From NCBI RefSeq assembly GCF_023856365.1, contig NC_064540.1, positions 5,113,001 through 5,177,000 of the forward strand: a stretch of 64,000 bases of DNA. Reading direction: 5' to 3'. Under the pieces are notes generated by a model. The model searched no databases, was not told where the DNA came from, and saw nothing but the letters and a program-made list of their open reading frames with translations. The DNA is from Brienomyrus brachyistius. Taxonomy: Eukaryota > Chordata > Actinopteri > Osteoglossiformes > Mormyridae. Position 1 is the first letter of the stretch. Every line of letters starts with the position of its first letter. The position numbers and the translations under genes are program-made. Below are positions 23,246-34,949 of this stretch, in pieces.

Positions 23246-26239
23246 CTAGTCGAAAAGTACCCACCTGGAATGTGTAACTGAGGAATATAAATAGTGACAT
23301 GCTTTTGGTGTTTAACTCACATTTTGAGTGCATTTCTCTGCTACTACTTTGTAAGGTAATGTTTTCCGTCCCGTGTAATCCCTGAACGAGGAGCAGATGT
23401 TGACTCGACACATCCTAACATACGCGAGAAATGCTCAGATAATCATATTTCCAGATTTCTGCAGTTCTTATCCTTTCCCATTGATGGCGCCTTTGTGCAA
23501 TGTATTGGAGGAAGATATTTGGGTAATAACTGAATAGAACATTTGAAAGTTTTGAGAGTAATAGATATAATAATTTTAGCCAATCCCAAGGAAATGTGAT
23601 TTCTTCTTTCTTTTTCTAACATTTGACGGTTAGTTTAAAAAAAAAAAAAAAAAACGCCGTAGGACCGCTTTACAAATGATATTTTTTATTCACATTTATT
23701 TATTTGATGTTATTTGTTGTAATTGCTGAGCATATTACAAGAAGACGTAGTGCTTCGGAATTATTATTATTTATAACTCAGAGGACCGTAAGTACCCCGG
23801 CCCGCTGCAGTCTGGTAAGACGTTTTGCAGCATCGGAACACTGACTACGACATTCAAGAGCAGTTTCTTCTGGCTGTTCCGTTTCCAGCATCAACATTTC
23901 CCATGACAGTCATATCCACGGGACCTGCATTTTATCGGCCACTGCGTGCTGTTTAGTTTAGCACGGTCTTGTATTGTTTAGCACTGTTTTGTTTAGTCTT
24001 CAGTAATCGAGTGTAACCGATCGAATAATATATATCCCTCCATTGAGTTTCACTTTGGAAAGAATCATAATACCCCTCGCCCCTCCCCGACAAACGTATA
24101 TGTTAAGGAGGACAGCAGGGATAACCATATTGGAAAATCATGCCTGTGTTTGCTCTAACTACTGGCTACACTCTGACTTGGCTTCTACATCAGGTACCCT
24201 TGCTGTTTGGATTTATCCAGCCATTGCTGTTACTGGCAAGTGAATGTTAATAAGTGTTTTATGAATCACTTGTGACGCGCAGCCTCCGGATAACGCGCGT
24301 TCATTTCACACCTGTTCTGTCGCGGCAGTTCAGGTTACGCTGCCTTTGACAGAGTGGAAAAATCAGCAACTGTAACCGGAGCCAAAAAGAGTCTTTAATC
24401 CGTCTTTCACTAACTCTGATTTAAGATCTTTAAACATTTCAACTGGCTGCCCCTTAATTTCTCTTACAAATATTATAAGAGGGTGTATTTGGCACTTTTC
24501 TACACGGTTGTTGTATTGAATTATTAAACAAAACATGACAGGTTAGTATGCAATACACAATATTTACTAACTTTACGTTATACCATCTTCCCCGAACCAT
24601 TTATGTTACGCTATCGTGATAGTTTTGCAATCGAAATGTTGGTGGTGACCCTAAAGCGCTTATGAATCTAAAATACTTCATGATTTTTACCAGAAGGTGG
24701 CATAATACACCTGAATACCCGGGGCAGCAGTGAGTGTGAGTGTGTACGCAGTGCTCCCGCAGGGTCCCGCAACTCCGAAACCGCATACGTTCGAGACGTA
24801 TATAAAATTGCCTATTCACTTTGTATATATATCTATTCCCAACCTGTCGTATACTTTAAATTATACCTAGAGTACAGAACTGTACCTGTACAATGTGAAT
24901 CATATGTAAAACAGTACAGTAGTTGCTATATTATATTGTTTAGGGAAAAATTACAAAAAAAAACATTGAACCATGAACGCGGTACGAGGTCAGCTCCACC
25001 ACCATCCATGCAGGGCTAGACAACAACCGCCTTAGGATGCTGGCCAGTGGGTGTGTGAATAGACAGGGCGGTGACAGTCACTGCACTCAGTCCACGCTTA
25101 TGTACTTTGAAGGTGCATTTTGGTTAGTTTTAAAGCTAACCGCACTACCAAAAACCTCGTAAGATGCGGACTGACAAACTTACGGACCAGTTCTTGAGTA
25201 AGCAGCTTCATAGTTGATTAGAGATAGTAATCTTTACGTATGTTTTTAATTAGAGTGATGGGTGAGGATTTGTCAGCATCATGTGTAATATAGGCTGTAT
25301 AATTGTGGTTTAATTTTACGACGCAAATTGGGCATGGCCGCAGTAAGGCGGACTTATTAGCGAGATGGGAAATAGTGACATCATTTTTACACCCGCAGTG
25401 CTAAGCATGTACTTGCATAATAAGCACTGGCGGGTTAGTGCGCCCTGAGCTGACCTTGTGGTCATTCTGCTTTTTTTGTTGCTCCAATCAGTGTTATGTG
25501 TATGTATCTGTATTTACTCAAATCAATGTTTTATTTAACTGCGTGAAAGCCTCATAACTTTAGTTCGTCCGTATAGCATTAAGTAATTGATGTGAGACTT
25601 CTTAAACGTTGTGCATTTATTTACATTACGAAAGAAACACGGTTAAGTAAAAAAAAATCTCGTTAACCAGAAAAATTTAAAAACTTGTACCGATAAAGCA
25701 GTACATAGCTCTCTAACTATTGCACTGTTTTTTCCCATACGAGGTGTGCCCTGCCTCCAGGTGCTTCCTGAGTTTGCGTCACCATGATCTTGATTGGCTA
25801 ATTGCTTAATAAATAAGAGAATATGTATTTTGTATATTTAAATAAAGTATATATGGGTGACGCAGAGTGACTGAGATGGCTGATCGTATTGGATAAACAG
25901 GATGGGCTGGGAGGGGTGCAAGAACATCATTCTGCGTTTGGACGGCAGCCTCAGAGGTCTTGGGATATAATTGTATTTCCAGTCTGTAATTACAATTAAC
26001 GCCAAGACTCCGCCCCCCCTCCCTTTTACCGAGACCATGATAAGCTGTTAGATGACAGATACAGATGGATGGAATCTCAGTTGCTCACATACCAGGAAAT
26101 AACAACAACAAAAAATACTTGACAGTCTGAACATTTGTCCTGATAATAAAAATCTCAACAAGCTCCTGCAACAAACTTTTCATAGGAAAGAACTGCTGAT
26201 GTATTTTTTTCCCAGTTCATTTCCATAACTGCCTGTCCA

Positions 26240-26425
26240 ATGTAGGATTGCCGAAAGCCTGGAACCAATCCCAGGAAGAACGGGGCATGAAGCAGAGGAT
26301 ATCCTGGATGGGATTGTAGCCCATACACAGATACAACAGGAAAATATAGAAGGAATAATTCACCTAAACTGCATGTTTTTGGACTGTAGAAAGGAAACAG
26401 ATGGCAGAAACTCCTAGCGACCATA
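26240..26425 (-). mobile_element. L2-tailed SINE, reverse orientation
   Basis: AACCAATCCCAGGAAGAACG, then ATCCTGGATGGGATTGTAGCC, then GCATGTTTTTGGACTGTAG-like sequence follow the reversed order of the L2-tailed SINE. The copy is diverged and its head is unclear. Confidence 0.55.
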
Positions 26426-26429
26426 CAGA

Positions 26430-26600
26430 TTTATTTATTTGTTTACATTTATTTAACAGATGCCTTTATCCTAAGTGACGGACAATTGGGAAACAGGGCC
26501 AGACAGTCCAAGGAGCAACTGGGGTGGGGGTTAGGGCCTTGCTCAAGGGCCCAACAGTGAAATCACGCTGCCGAACCCTGGATTTAAATAGGGAACATTT
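26430..26600 (-). mobile_element. V-SINE, reverse orientation
   Basis: CATTTATTTAACAGATGCCT, then TTATCC, followed further on by GGGCCTTGCTCAAGGGCCCA and ACCCTGGATTT, is a reversed V-SINE covering tail, V-domain and part of the head. It directly abuts the L2-tailed SINE. Confidence 0.75.
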
Positions 26601-27620
26601 CCATTTCAGGCACAGATGGCATTTCTCAGCATGTCCTGTCTTCTTCCTGGGTCTTCAGGCTCCACACTGGCATATGCAGTATCTAAGTATGTATGTATAG
26701 GATTAAGGATGGAGGTGGTGAGAGATCTTAACTGTGCACATCCAAGGGGCCCGTTAAAACTGTCACATGAGACTTTACATGTCCTTATCACAGCAAGGCC
26801 CATGTCACGCATCTGGTAAGAAAACTACTAAAGCTGTGCGGACTGGTGGATGGGTGGTGGCAGAAGCTCTTCTCCAGTTACACATCAGCAACTTTCCAGT
26901 CGCCATTTGACACCTAAGCCCGGGCATTGAGATCTTAGGCAAAAAACATGGTTTCGAATGTTCTTATGAAACAAAAAACGCAAAGATAGATGAAGGTAAG
27001 TAAACGGCCTTGAATTAAAGGGTGTGGAAGTAATTATTAGTGATTGAGATCCATTCATGTGCTTCATTAATGACAGCGTGCACAATCGGCACACTGTTCA
27101 TACACACCAGTCCCCTGCGCGCCAGTTTATTTTATTCTCTTAAATCTAACAGTTAATACCTTGTATATTTCCAGCATAATATTGTGTCTGGCAGGTAATG
27201 CCAGTAAGTGTATCCTCACAAAAATAAACCAGCAGGCCCTGTATGGCGTGTAACATAAGGGCTGTGTGCAGCAGGGAGGGAGCGATGACGAGGACGAGGA
27301 GGACGGGATCCCGGGGGAACAGGTAAGGTCAAGCCAGAGGGCTACCGTTTGTAAGGACTCGAGAACGGGGAGCGACTGGGTTGGGGATCAAAGCTAGCTG
27401 TATGGAGGGTTACTCTAGATCAAAACAAAGGAAATGCTTCTTTACACGTAGGGTGCTAAATGCCATGAAGTGAGCCAAGAGTGCTAGAGGTTTGAAGCAA
27501 AATTCCTGGTAGTATAGTTAAGGGAGTGCTTTCAGATTCAAGTTAGCATTTGATTCTTCCAGCTGTCTAATTGAAACAACCAAACCAGCCAAAAAAAAAC
27601 TCTCTGTGACCTCTTTTGTT

Positions 27621-27845
27621 CATCAATCCATCTTCCAATGGCTTTTCCAGGAAAAGGTCACATGATCCTGGGGCCAAACCCAGGTAACACAGAGCACAAG
27701 CCAGCGGGCACCTTGAAAAAGACACCAGTCAATCATAGTCTAACTTTTTTTTATTGCAGTTTAGGGAGAGCAGGCAAACTCCACAGATGCTTGAGCCTCA
27801 AACCCTGGATGCGTGAAAGACCAGTGATACCCACTGAACCGCCAC
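27621..27845 (-). mobile_element. L2-tailed SINE, reverse orientation
   Basis: ATCAATCCATCTTCCAATGG, CACCAGTCAATCA, GAGAGCAGGCAAACTCCACA and AACCCTGGATG-type sequence give the reversed tail, body and head of this SINE. Diverged. Confidence 0.55.
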
Positions 27846-29949
27846 AAGTTTATGATAGGAAATGTGGTTTACTGAAGTGCTCATTTGACCTGTGACTGTA
27901 CAAGATTGCACGTTAGCCTCTTCGCACTTTACTCACACCTGGAAGAATTAATCTGAGGTCAATGGCTAACAGGAACGAATCTGAAATGCATGTCCATGGA
28001 TGACATAAACCGTTAAACCCTGATAAACATATTTGTGCTAAACACATTTCAGAATAAATAGTAAAGGAAAATGAACATTTCTCTTTAAGGCATTAAGAAT
28101 ATACCGTATAATATATAATACACCAGAGTACATTATATTCTGGGCATAGATTAAGGTAACAGGGACAGGCTGAACTCTGGTTCAGTTGAGTCACAAATTA
28201 AACAAGCCATGCCCTCATCTCAAGACTTCCAGTTCTCCGTGACTAAAGGTTAAAGCGTTTTCCATTCCCTAACTCACTCGCGCTCGCAGCACTCCTTGAC
28301 GTAATAAGAATGCATTTAAAACACGCAGTATTAGTAACAAGATGGCTTTTGGGTCATCATACATCCTCAGACCACAGCTGTGGAGCTCGATTTTACTTCC
28401 AGCAGTTTCGGGGTGTCTTCGGACCTGCTTACCTGCACGCTCTGGAGATGTTTGGGATAGGTAGGTCGAGGTTATCGCTTATAAGCCCATACGCTGGCTG
28501 CAATCTACCACTAACGCCAATGGTCTGGCGGTGTGTATCTTTTTAGAACAATTTTAGGAAGTATCTCGATTCCTGCTTTCCTTGTGCATTCTGATTTATC
28601 GTGGCAATTTCACATGGATAAAAAAGAGACGAAATTGCAGAAATCCGGAGCCATGCATGTAATACAAACCCACGTTTTCATTCAGCAGGCCTATCTGAAA
28701 AGCAGTTCATCAAAATGAAACGTCTGAAATTACTGACTGCATCGTAGTATTTTCATTAACTAAAATGTCTGTGTACTTTAAGGGCTGGTTTTAAAATTAT
28801 GATCTGTACCCACTAAAGATTTACAGGTGCACGGCAGAATTTCCCCGAGACACGTTGATAAATTGCACAGCATTCAGTCCACACAGAGCACATTTTATTC
28901 CAGAAAGAAATACTGCACTTATAATAAGATAATTCAAAGTTTAACTGTCAAGGTTAAACGAGACCAGCGGGAAACTAAAGGCGGGATGTTGCTGACTCAG
29001 AGTCTTGGCGATTTTTATGGCGACTGAGCCTCCTGACATCCTGTGTTTCAGCTCAGTTGCTCTGCAATCGCCTTACCGCGATTCTAAGCACAAAGTCTCT
29101 TTCTGCCATATTCCGCAAGCGCGTATCTTACCTTGTGCAACACAAAATGCCAAATTTAATGAAAACGCATCGTAGCTTTGGAAGTCGAAAGATATTGTTT
29201 CAATTAGCGTTTTGCATCATTTCAATTAGCAGCCCTTTTTAATATCCGTAAATTAGCTCAATCGGAACATACCGTTTGCGTTCATTTTTAGGGGAAATTG
29301 AGTGCATCATGTCTTTCGTATATTAAGAATTTGATTTAGCGCAGAACAAAGAGCCCAAAGCATTAAGCAGGAGAAAGCTAATAAAAAGAGTATGGAAACA
29401 CTAGGGGGGGGCTCGGCACCACTGGCAAGCATCAGCCGCCGGAGAAAAAGAAAATATTTCCATCGCAGATTGGAGTCGAATGTAGTCTGAGCCCCCAAAG
29501 CCACAGGCACGTAAAGCAAACACCTGGACTTCAGGTGGAAAAGCAGCGCTAGGGGAAATAGACGCCCCTTTCTTTGAGGGCAATATAGGACCCGTTATCT
29601 TTGCTGGGGAGACATTTGGCTTTAAAATCCATATGACCAGCTCTCATTAGGATCACCTTAGAAAAAAAGCAAAGTTTTCACATTTTAAACCTGAGTCTAT
29701 TTTTCCACGGAAGCATACGTTTTTAGATATATATACAGTTTTCAAAGGACATTTGCTTGCACAATTGTTTATTCTCATTTGTGTGTCTTTAAAGGGTGTA
29801 GATTTGAGTGGGTTTGGATGGTTGGCACGGATGTGCCAATAAGGTGGGAGCGGCAGGTGTGTGTTTGGGGAAGTAGGGGGGTTTTGGGCTAGTTTGCTCC
29901 GTACCAGTGTAGAAACCAAATCTACACCCTTGTGTATTTTGCTGTGTTT

Positions 29950-30060
29950 AGAGCATCCATCCATTTTCCAAACCGCTTATCCTACTGGGTTGCGGGGGGT
30001 CCGGAGCCTATCCCAGAAGCAATGGGTACGAGGCAGGGAACAACTCAGGATGGGGGACTA
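29950..30060 (-). mobile_element. L2-tailed SINE, 3' part, reverse orientation
   Basis: CATCCATCCATTTTCCAAAC, then CGCTTATCC and GGAGCCTATCCCAGAAGCAA, followed by CAACTCAGGATGGG-type sequence. Only the tail-proximal part is present. Confidence 0.7.
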
Positions 30061-30841
30061 GCCAATAACAGGTGGTGAAGTGGATTGTGGGTCTTTTCTC
30101 CTGAGTTGTCACAGAATTTTTTTGGGTGTTATTTTTTTTTTGGGCCTAATTTGGTTGCTAGCTGGCAACCTATACCATTTAGCTGATAAATAACAGTCCT
30201 CTATGGTATGATGTTTCTTATAACAGCTCAAACAATGGTGCTGGTACAAATCGTATGCTGGAACAAAAGGTATCGACCTTGGCCATTATATGCAGATACA
30301 CGTTTTATCTGACCTCTATGTCTTCCTTTTGGCACGCTGATGAAAGAGAACAAGCTGGGTTTATTTAACGTGTGTCAGGCCCCCGGTGTCTCCCAGGAAA
30401 CAAGCTCTCACCTTCCACTTTCCTAATTATTCTATACCGCAGAATGTGACCTCGCATTCCACAGTATGCACCTCTCCCGGGCCTGAGAAAAACCTTCATG
30501 TGTCCGCATACTTCCGTCTCTCTACTTGGAGAAAAGTCTTATTTTGGAGCAGAGATTCGTTGGAGCCTTATAAAGATGTCCTGCCAAATTATGTCTATTT
30601 TCATAATTGGCAGTGTCGTGAAATAATGTGTCATAGTTCTTGTTTGAGAGAGACATATTGTACGGTCGAGGCCCGATAAACCTTTGTCGACCCCCTCATA
30701 CGGCGCCACTATCTCCGGCTGGTTGGTTTAGCTACATCTGGCACGGCCGTGTTTTCATAAACAGCCCACTTCGGAAGAGGAGGAGAAGAGACGTTGGTGG
30801 CTGGAGAGGCTGCAGGTGCGTGTCTCACAGACGATTGTTAA

Positions 30842-30849
30842 TGACGTCA
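30842..30849. promoter_or_regulatory. CRE palindrome in intergenic region
   Basis: TGACGTCA within the 10-bp palindrome ATGACGTCAT, about 3.4 kb upstream of the gdf5 start. The surrounding 30.35-31.02 kb is free of recognised repeats, so it is a candidate distal element. Confidence 0.25.
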
Positions 30850-31084
30850 TTTCGGAATCATTCCCTGCCGTTGCTCCATCTCCCTCTCGCTTATTACACC
30901 GCATGAAAGCAGAAAGTGCTCCAGGCTGCCTAAAGCAAATAAAAGTTAGGAATACCGGCCAGCGGCATCATTTTAATTTGGCGCATGTGCGCTGGGGCTG
31001 TAATACTGTGGTTTTTATGGACTAGGCAACCGCTGATTTCAAAAATGATCGAAAATGTCTAAAATCAGCAGATGAGGTGTCCTA

Positions 31085-31312
31085 TTCATCCGTCCATTTT
31101 CCAGCCACTTATTCTGTTGAGGGATCACGTTGTGCCTGGAGAATCATCTCATGCGACACCGGGCAGAAAGCAGGATGCTTCTAGGGGTGTCAGACATCAC
31201 CACCACATACTGGGTGTCTGAAATTGTGCCTATCCCAGGAAGCACAGGCAGGTGGCCCTGGATAGCCTGTGTGAGATACCAGTCCATCACACAGCATACA
31301 CACACTCACACA
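31085..31312 (-). mobile_element. L2-tailed SINE, reverse orientation, ending in a CA repeat
   Basis: TCATCCGTCCATTTTCCAGC starts the tail. CCTATCCCAGGAAGCACAGG, a CCCTGGATAGC block and ACCAGTCCATCACACAG follow, running into a short CA-rich stretch. Confidence 0.65.
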
Positions 31313-31399
31313 CTATAGCCAACTCCAAGTTCATTACAATTATATATGCTAACAGCTTCTAAGTAAAGTTCAGGGAAAATCGACGCAATTACAGTAAGC

Positions 31400-31510
31400 A
31401 CTTATGCAGTCAGGGTCATGGAGGTCTGGAGTCCATCCTGAGCAGCACAGGATGTAAGGAAGGTTATGCCTTGGATGGAACATCATTCCAGCACAGTCCG
31501 GGTAAAGCGA
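31400..31510 (-). mobile_element. L2-tailed SINE fragment, reverse orientation
   Basis: GGAGTCCATCCTGAGCAGCA, CTTGGATGGAAC and TTCCAGCACAG match the body of the same SINE in degraded form. It may have been one insertion with the preceding copy. Confidence 0.45.
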
Positions 31511-33481
31511 TGAAATAAGCAAATAACCCGGAGTCTTTTCCCTACACGCATCAAAGATTCAGGAGAACAACAGCCATTCCAGGATGCTTCCCCGTAGGTA
31601 TCACAGCACCCAGATGTTCAGCGGCATCCAGGGGAAATTGGGAGAACGCTACACCCTTTAGGGGAAGTGACTCCTGAAATATTTTTCGGACTACACGCTT
31701 GTAATTCTGTTTACTTCATCCAGCTGTGATATACGCTGGATTAGCAGCTGCTCGGCCTTTGGGGTGAGGTAACGATTGTGCTCACTGCAGGTAGTCTCGT
31801 TAACCCTTAATGTTATCATGACAAACATTAAAAGAGCATCATCCGGACGTGTTATTTTGGGCTTCTCGGCATTCAAGGTTTAATCTGATTGCCTTATTTA
31901 TATTAAAAGCAGGTTAAGCTAATACAGGTAGTTAGCACTGAGAAGCATGTACTGTGTTATTTGTCATCAGCCGCAATGCATCATGGGCATTTTATGTTTC
32001 CCTTTTGTCTTTGGAACTACTTCGATTAATGACATTTTAGCTGCGTGGCTCTACACAATTAATAATGCTTCAATAAGCTGGGCTGCCAAGCTGGGCCTGG
32101 CTTTTCGGTATGTTCTTTGGCCCTTCGTCTTACTTATTTCAGCGATAAATAAACCTCAGGCCTTCTCCTCGTATGCAGTTTGCCACCGAAGGTTCCTGTT
32201 TCTGTTCACTGGTGAAACTTAAAATAAGCACAAACGTACATTTCGACAAAAGAGATGTTCTTGGTATTGTACAGCTACACGATGCGAGGTAAACCACAGG
32301 TCAAGGCACATTTCCTCCCGGCTCGCCGTAACATCCTGACAACGTAAATTTTCATCCCTCAATGGATAGCATTGTGTCCGAGAGTCTGAGTTCTAACCCT
32401 TCATCAGAGCTTTTCAATGCACTCCACAGATGTTTCTGTTAAAAAACTATGGATAACTTCTCTTTTCACCTCCTGAAAAATTAATGTTTCCCGTTTAAAT
32501 GCATAAAAAGAGAGAGGATTTGCCAGACCTCACTATTTGGAGAAACCAAATGTGGAAATTGTTATTCTTGAGGATGCTGAAGAAGGAAAAGAAATTGCAC
32601 AGTAAAATGTGGATGCAAAATATTAACACGTGGCACTGCTCTTTTGCAATTTTGTGCTCTTGCGTATTGTGGGGACACCGCTTATATAACTTAGAATAAA
32701 CCAGTAGATTCCCTAAAAATGCCAGTTGACTCATTCGCATATATTTTTTCAATTCCATTTGAATAATCTTATCTTTCACTAAGATTTATAAGTGTGCTGT
32801 GGCTTTTAAGAGAACTTCCCAGAATATGGTATCATTCCCCAACAATCTGGCAACCCCGGGGAAGATGCCGCTTCACACGACTAAGGATTAGCTGTTTACC
32901 AATCAGTTGATGGAAAAACATCTGCAATACATTGCCTTGATTCAGTTTCCTCCCTTACTCTCAATTCATTCATTTTTGTCCACTACGGGTGTTGAAAAGG
33001 CGGTTTTCTGTAGACCACCTCTGAGAGACCCCTTCATTCCTCCTCTGCAAACGAGGTGCAAAGCTGGCTCCTGGACGCGATGGAAGTCCATTTCAGTCAG
33101 AGTACACAGATAACACAGAAATGCGATATTTAAATTATATAACAATATACAGCCGTACAATATTTATTAATTTTGTATTGTGGCCACGTACCCATGGTTT
33201 TGGTGCAATGTAATTATAATATACATCGCCTACTATCCGTTGTAGAAGAATGTCTGCTGGCTTTTCATTTTATTTTCGTGGAACTAATTTAATCCATAAA
33301 AGTCTGGCAGCATCAAAGAAACCGAGGAATCCTTAAGTACTTTGATTTAAAAAAAAAAAAACGATAAAATGTCCAACGTTATCGGTACTCCAGCCACTTT
33401 TCAACAAAGTTTATTTAATCTAATTCATTACATTTTCCCAGCGACCAAAATAAATCCCATTTAGCTTAATTTTAGCTCGGG

Positions 33482-33488
33482 TATAAAA
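33482..33488 (+). promoter_or_regulatory. Candidate TATA box for gdf5
   Basis: TATAAAA in the context GGGTATAAAATG lies about 775 bp upstream of the gdf5 ATG. If used, the 5'UTR would be about 740 nt and would include both the CRE at 33754 and the upstream ORF. This is inferred from the motif only. Confidence 0.35.
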
Positions 33489-33753
33489 TGATAACAGCTT
33501 CCCATTAAATTGTTTTCGTATATGCTTCATTTGGGTTTAGCTTTACAGTTTAAAAGCATCCGGAAGTCCTTTTAGACTGTCCTTTTCACCTTTTTGTTTA
33601 AAGAACCTTAAAGCGCTTTAGCAAATGGTTGCTTTAAATGACATAATGCAAAGTGCGGATCCCGGTGCATTTTTCATGTAGAGCATGACTCATAGTTGTG
33701 GAGAGAGCTAAGATTTTAAAAGAAATATTGCACTTAAATTGGTTTAGACCGCA

Positions 33754-33761
33754 TGACGTCA
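33754..33761. promoter_or_regulatory. Full CRE palindrome upstream of gdf5
   Basis: TGACGTCA lies about 500 bp upstream of the gdf5 start codon and 270 bp downstream of the candidate TATA box. It is a candidate CREB/ATF site in the proximal promoter or 5'UTR region. Confidence 0.35.
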
Positions 33762-34013
33762 GAGAGCAATTAAACTTTTTTTGAATTCCGTTTTCAATTC
33801 TTGAATTCAGGTTTGTGAAGATTTCTGAGCACCTGCAGGTTTGTGTATGTGAAATATTTTCACTGGACGAGGTTCAAAACTTAGAGGAAAAAAATCTTAA
33901 GCGGCAGCATTACGCCATTCTTCCCTCTTGGAAAAAGTGGGATTTAAACAAGTGTCGTACAAGATATCGAGCAGAATTGCCGCAGTATAAGGGAAGTTAA
34001 GTTTCTCTTTTCA

Positions 34014-34262
34014 ATGCAAACCGTTTCCTCGGGTTGCTCTCTCCGCACTGGGAAGCGCAGGCAGAATCAAGCGATTTGTATCACTATGGTACTGAATAGC
34101 GACGCGAGGGAAAACAGTTTACACAGTTTAATTGACAAAAGAAAACTGAACTCAAGACCTAAGTTTTTCTTGTGCAAACCCGTGCATGTTTACGTAATTC
34201 ACACTGGAAGAGTCTGTGAATATTTCTTTCACGCTGGGATCCAAATGAAGATCAGAGGATGA
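34014..34262 (+). promoter_or_regulatory. Upstream ORF overlapping the gdf5 start codon
   Basis: An 82-codon reading frame upstream of gdf5 ends with TGA at 34260-34262, overlapping the gdf5 ATG at 34259 as ATGA. A second in-frame ATG at 34245 would give only MKIRG before the same stop; it has a weak context with C at -3. If the transcript starts upstream of 34014, this arrangement could limit or re-initiate translation of gdf5. The peptide has no recognised homology. Confidence 0.4.
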
Positions 34263-34949
34263 AAGTACTGAACCGTCTCCCTCTTTTATTGGGGTGTTGG
34301 ACTCTGTTATACCTGGACTTCATCCCAGCGGCTTTGAGCCATACCGGGAAGGCGCACCTACCGGAGGGTTACACGGGCGGCGGCATCGAGAGGGCTCAGC
34401 TTAGGACCGGGGGCGCTGATAAGTTTATGGTGGGGGATTATTCTGCCCGGAAACCCACGAATGGAGCGAGGATCACCCGCATCCGGACGGGACCCCCGCT
34501 GATCAAAAGCGACACGCTGATTTCGGCGCAGGGCAGCGCAGCATCCAGTCGTGCGCGGTTAGCTAACGGTCTGGGAAGGAAAGAAGCTGCGCTCTCCTGG
34601 GTACCCAGAGATGCTAGCAGAGCCAGCGCTGCAGCTGAACCATGGGCGTTAACGGAGCACGGGGGCAAGAGCCCGGTAGGAAGGAACAATATAAAGACTG
34701 CTGTTAAAGCCTCCAGTGTACATGCAAGGCCCGGGCAACTCACAGCTGCTGCACAGAAACACATCGGTCCGCTTGCTCAGAAGAGCCCCAAAGTCGCGGA
34801 CAGAGACTCTCCAAAGCACCCACTGGTGACCCCGCATGACTATATGCTGTCGCTGTACTGGTCACTGTCTACCGGAGAGGTGAACAGTAGCGTACTACAC
34901 GAGGCTGGCATGGCTAATACCATCACCAGCTTCGTAGACAAAGGACAAG
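34259..34949 (+). CDS. gdf5: gdf5 coding exon 1 (signal peptide and N-terminal prodomain)
   Basis: Encodes residues 1-230. The first 27 residues are hydrophobic, and the rest is a basic, low-complexity prodomain ending [11 protein letters not shown], nearly identical to human NTITSFIDKGQ. The donor is CAAG|GTAAAT at 34950. Read-through into the intron would add 40 codons before a stop at 35069-35071. The start has A at -3 and is preceded by an overlapping upstream ORF. Confidence 0.94.

Larger units (their letters stand above)
17764..33481. other. Divergent intergenic region between sdc4 and gdf5
   Basis: No supported protein-coding gene. It holds SINE copies, a LINE fragment and a palindromic MITE in 20.2-23.3 kb, and more SINEs in 26.2-31.5 kb. 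Repeat-poor unique blocks lie at about 18.3-20.2, 23.3-26.2, 28.0-29.9, 30.1-31.0 and 31.5-33.5 kb. An exon-like segment at 27272-27322 is noted separately. Confidence 0.7.
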
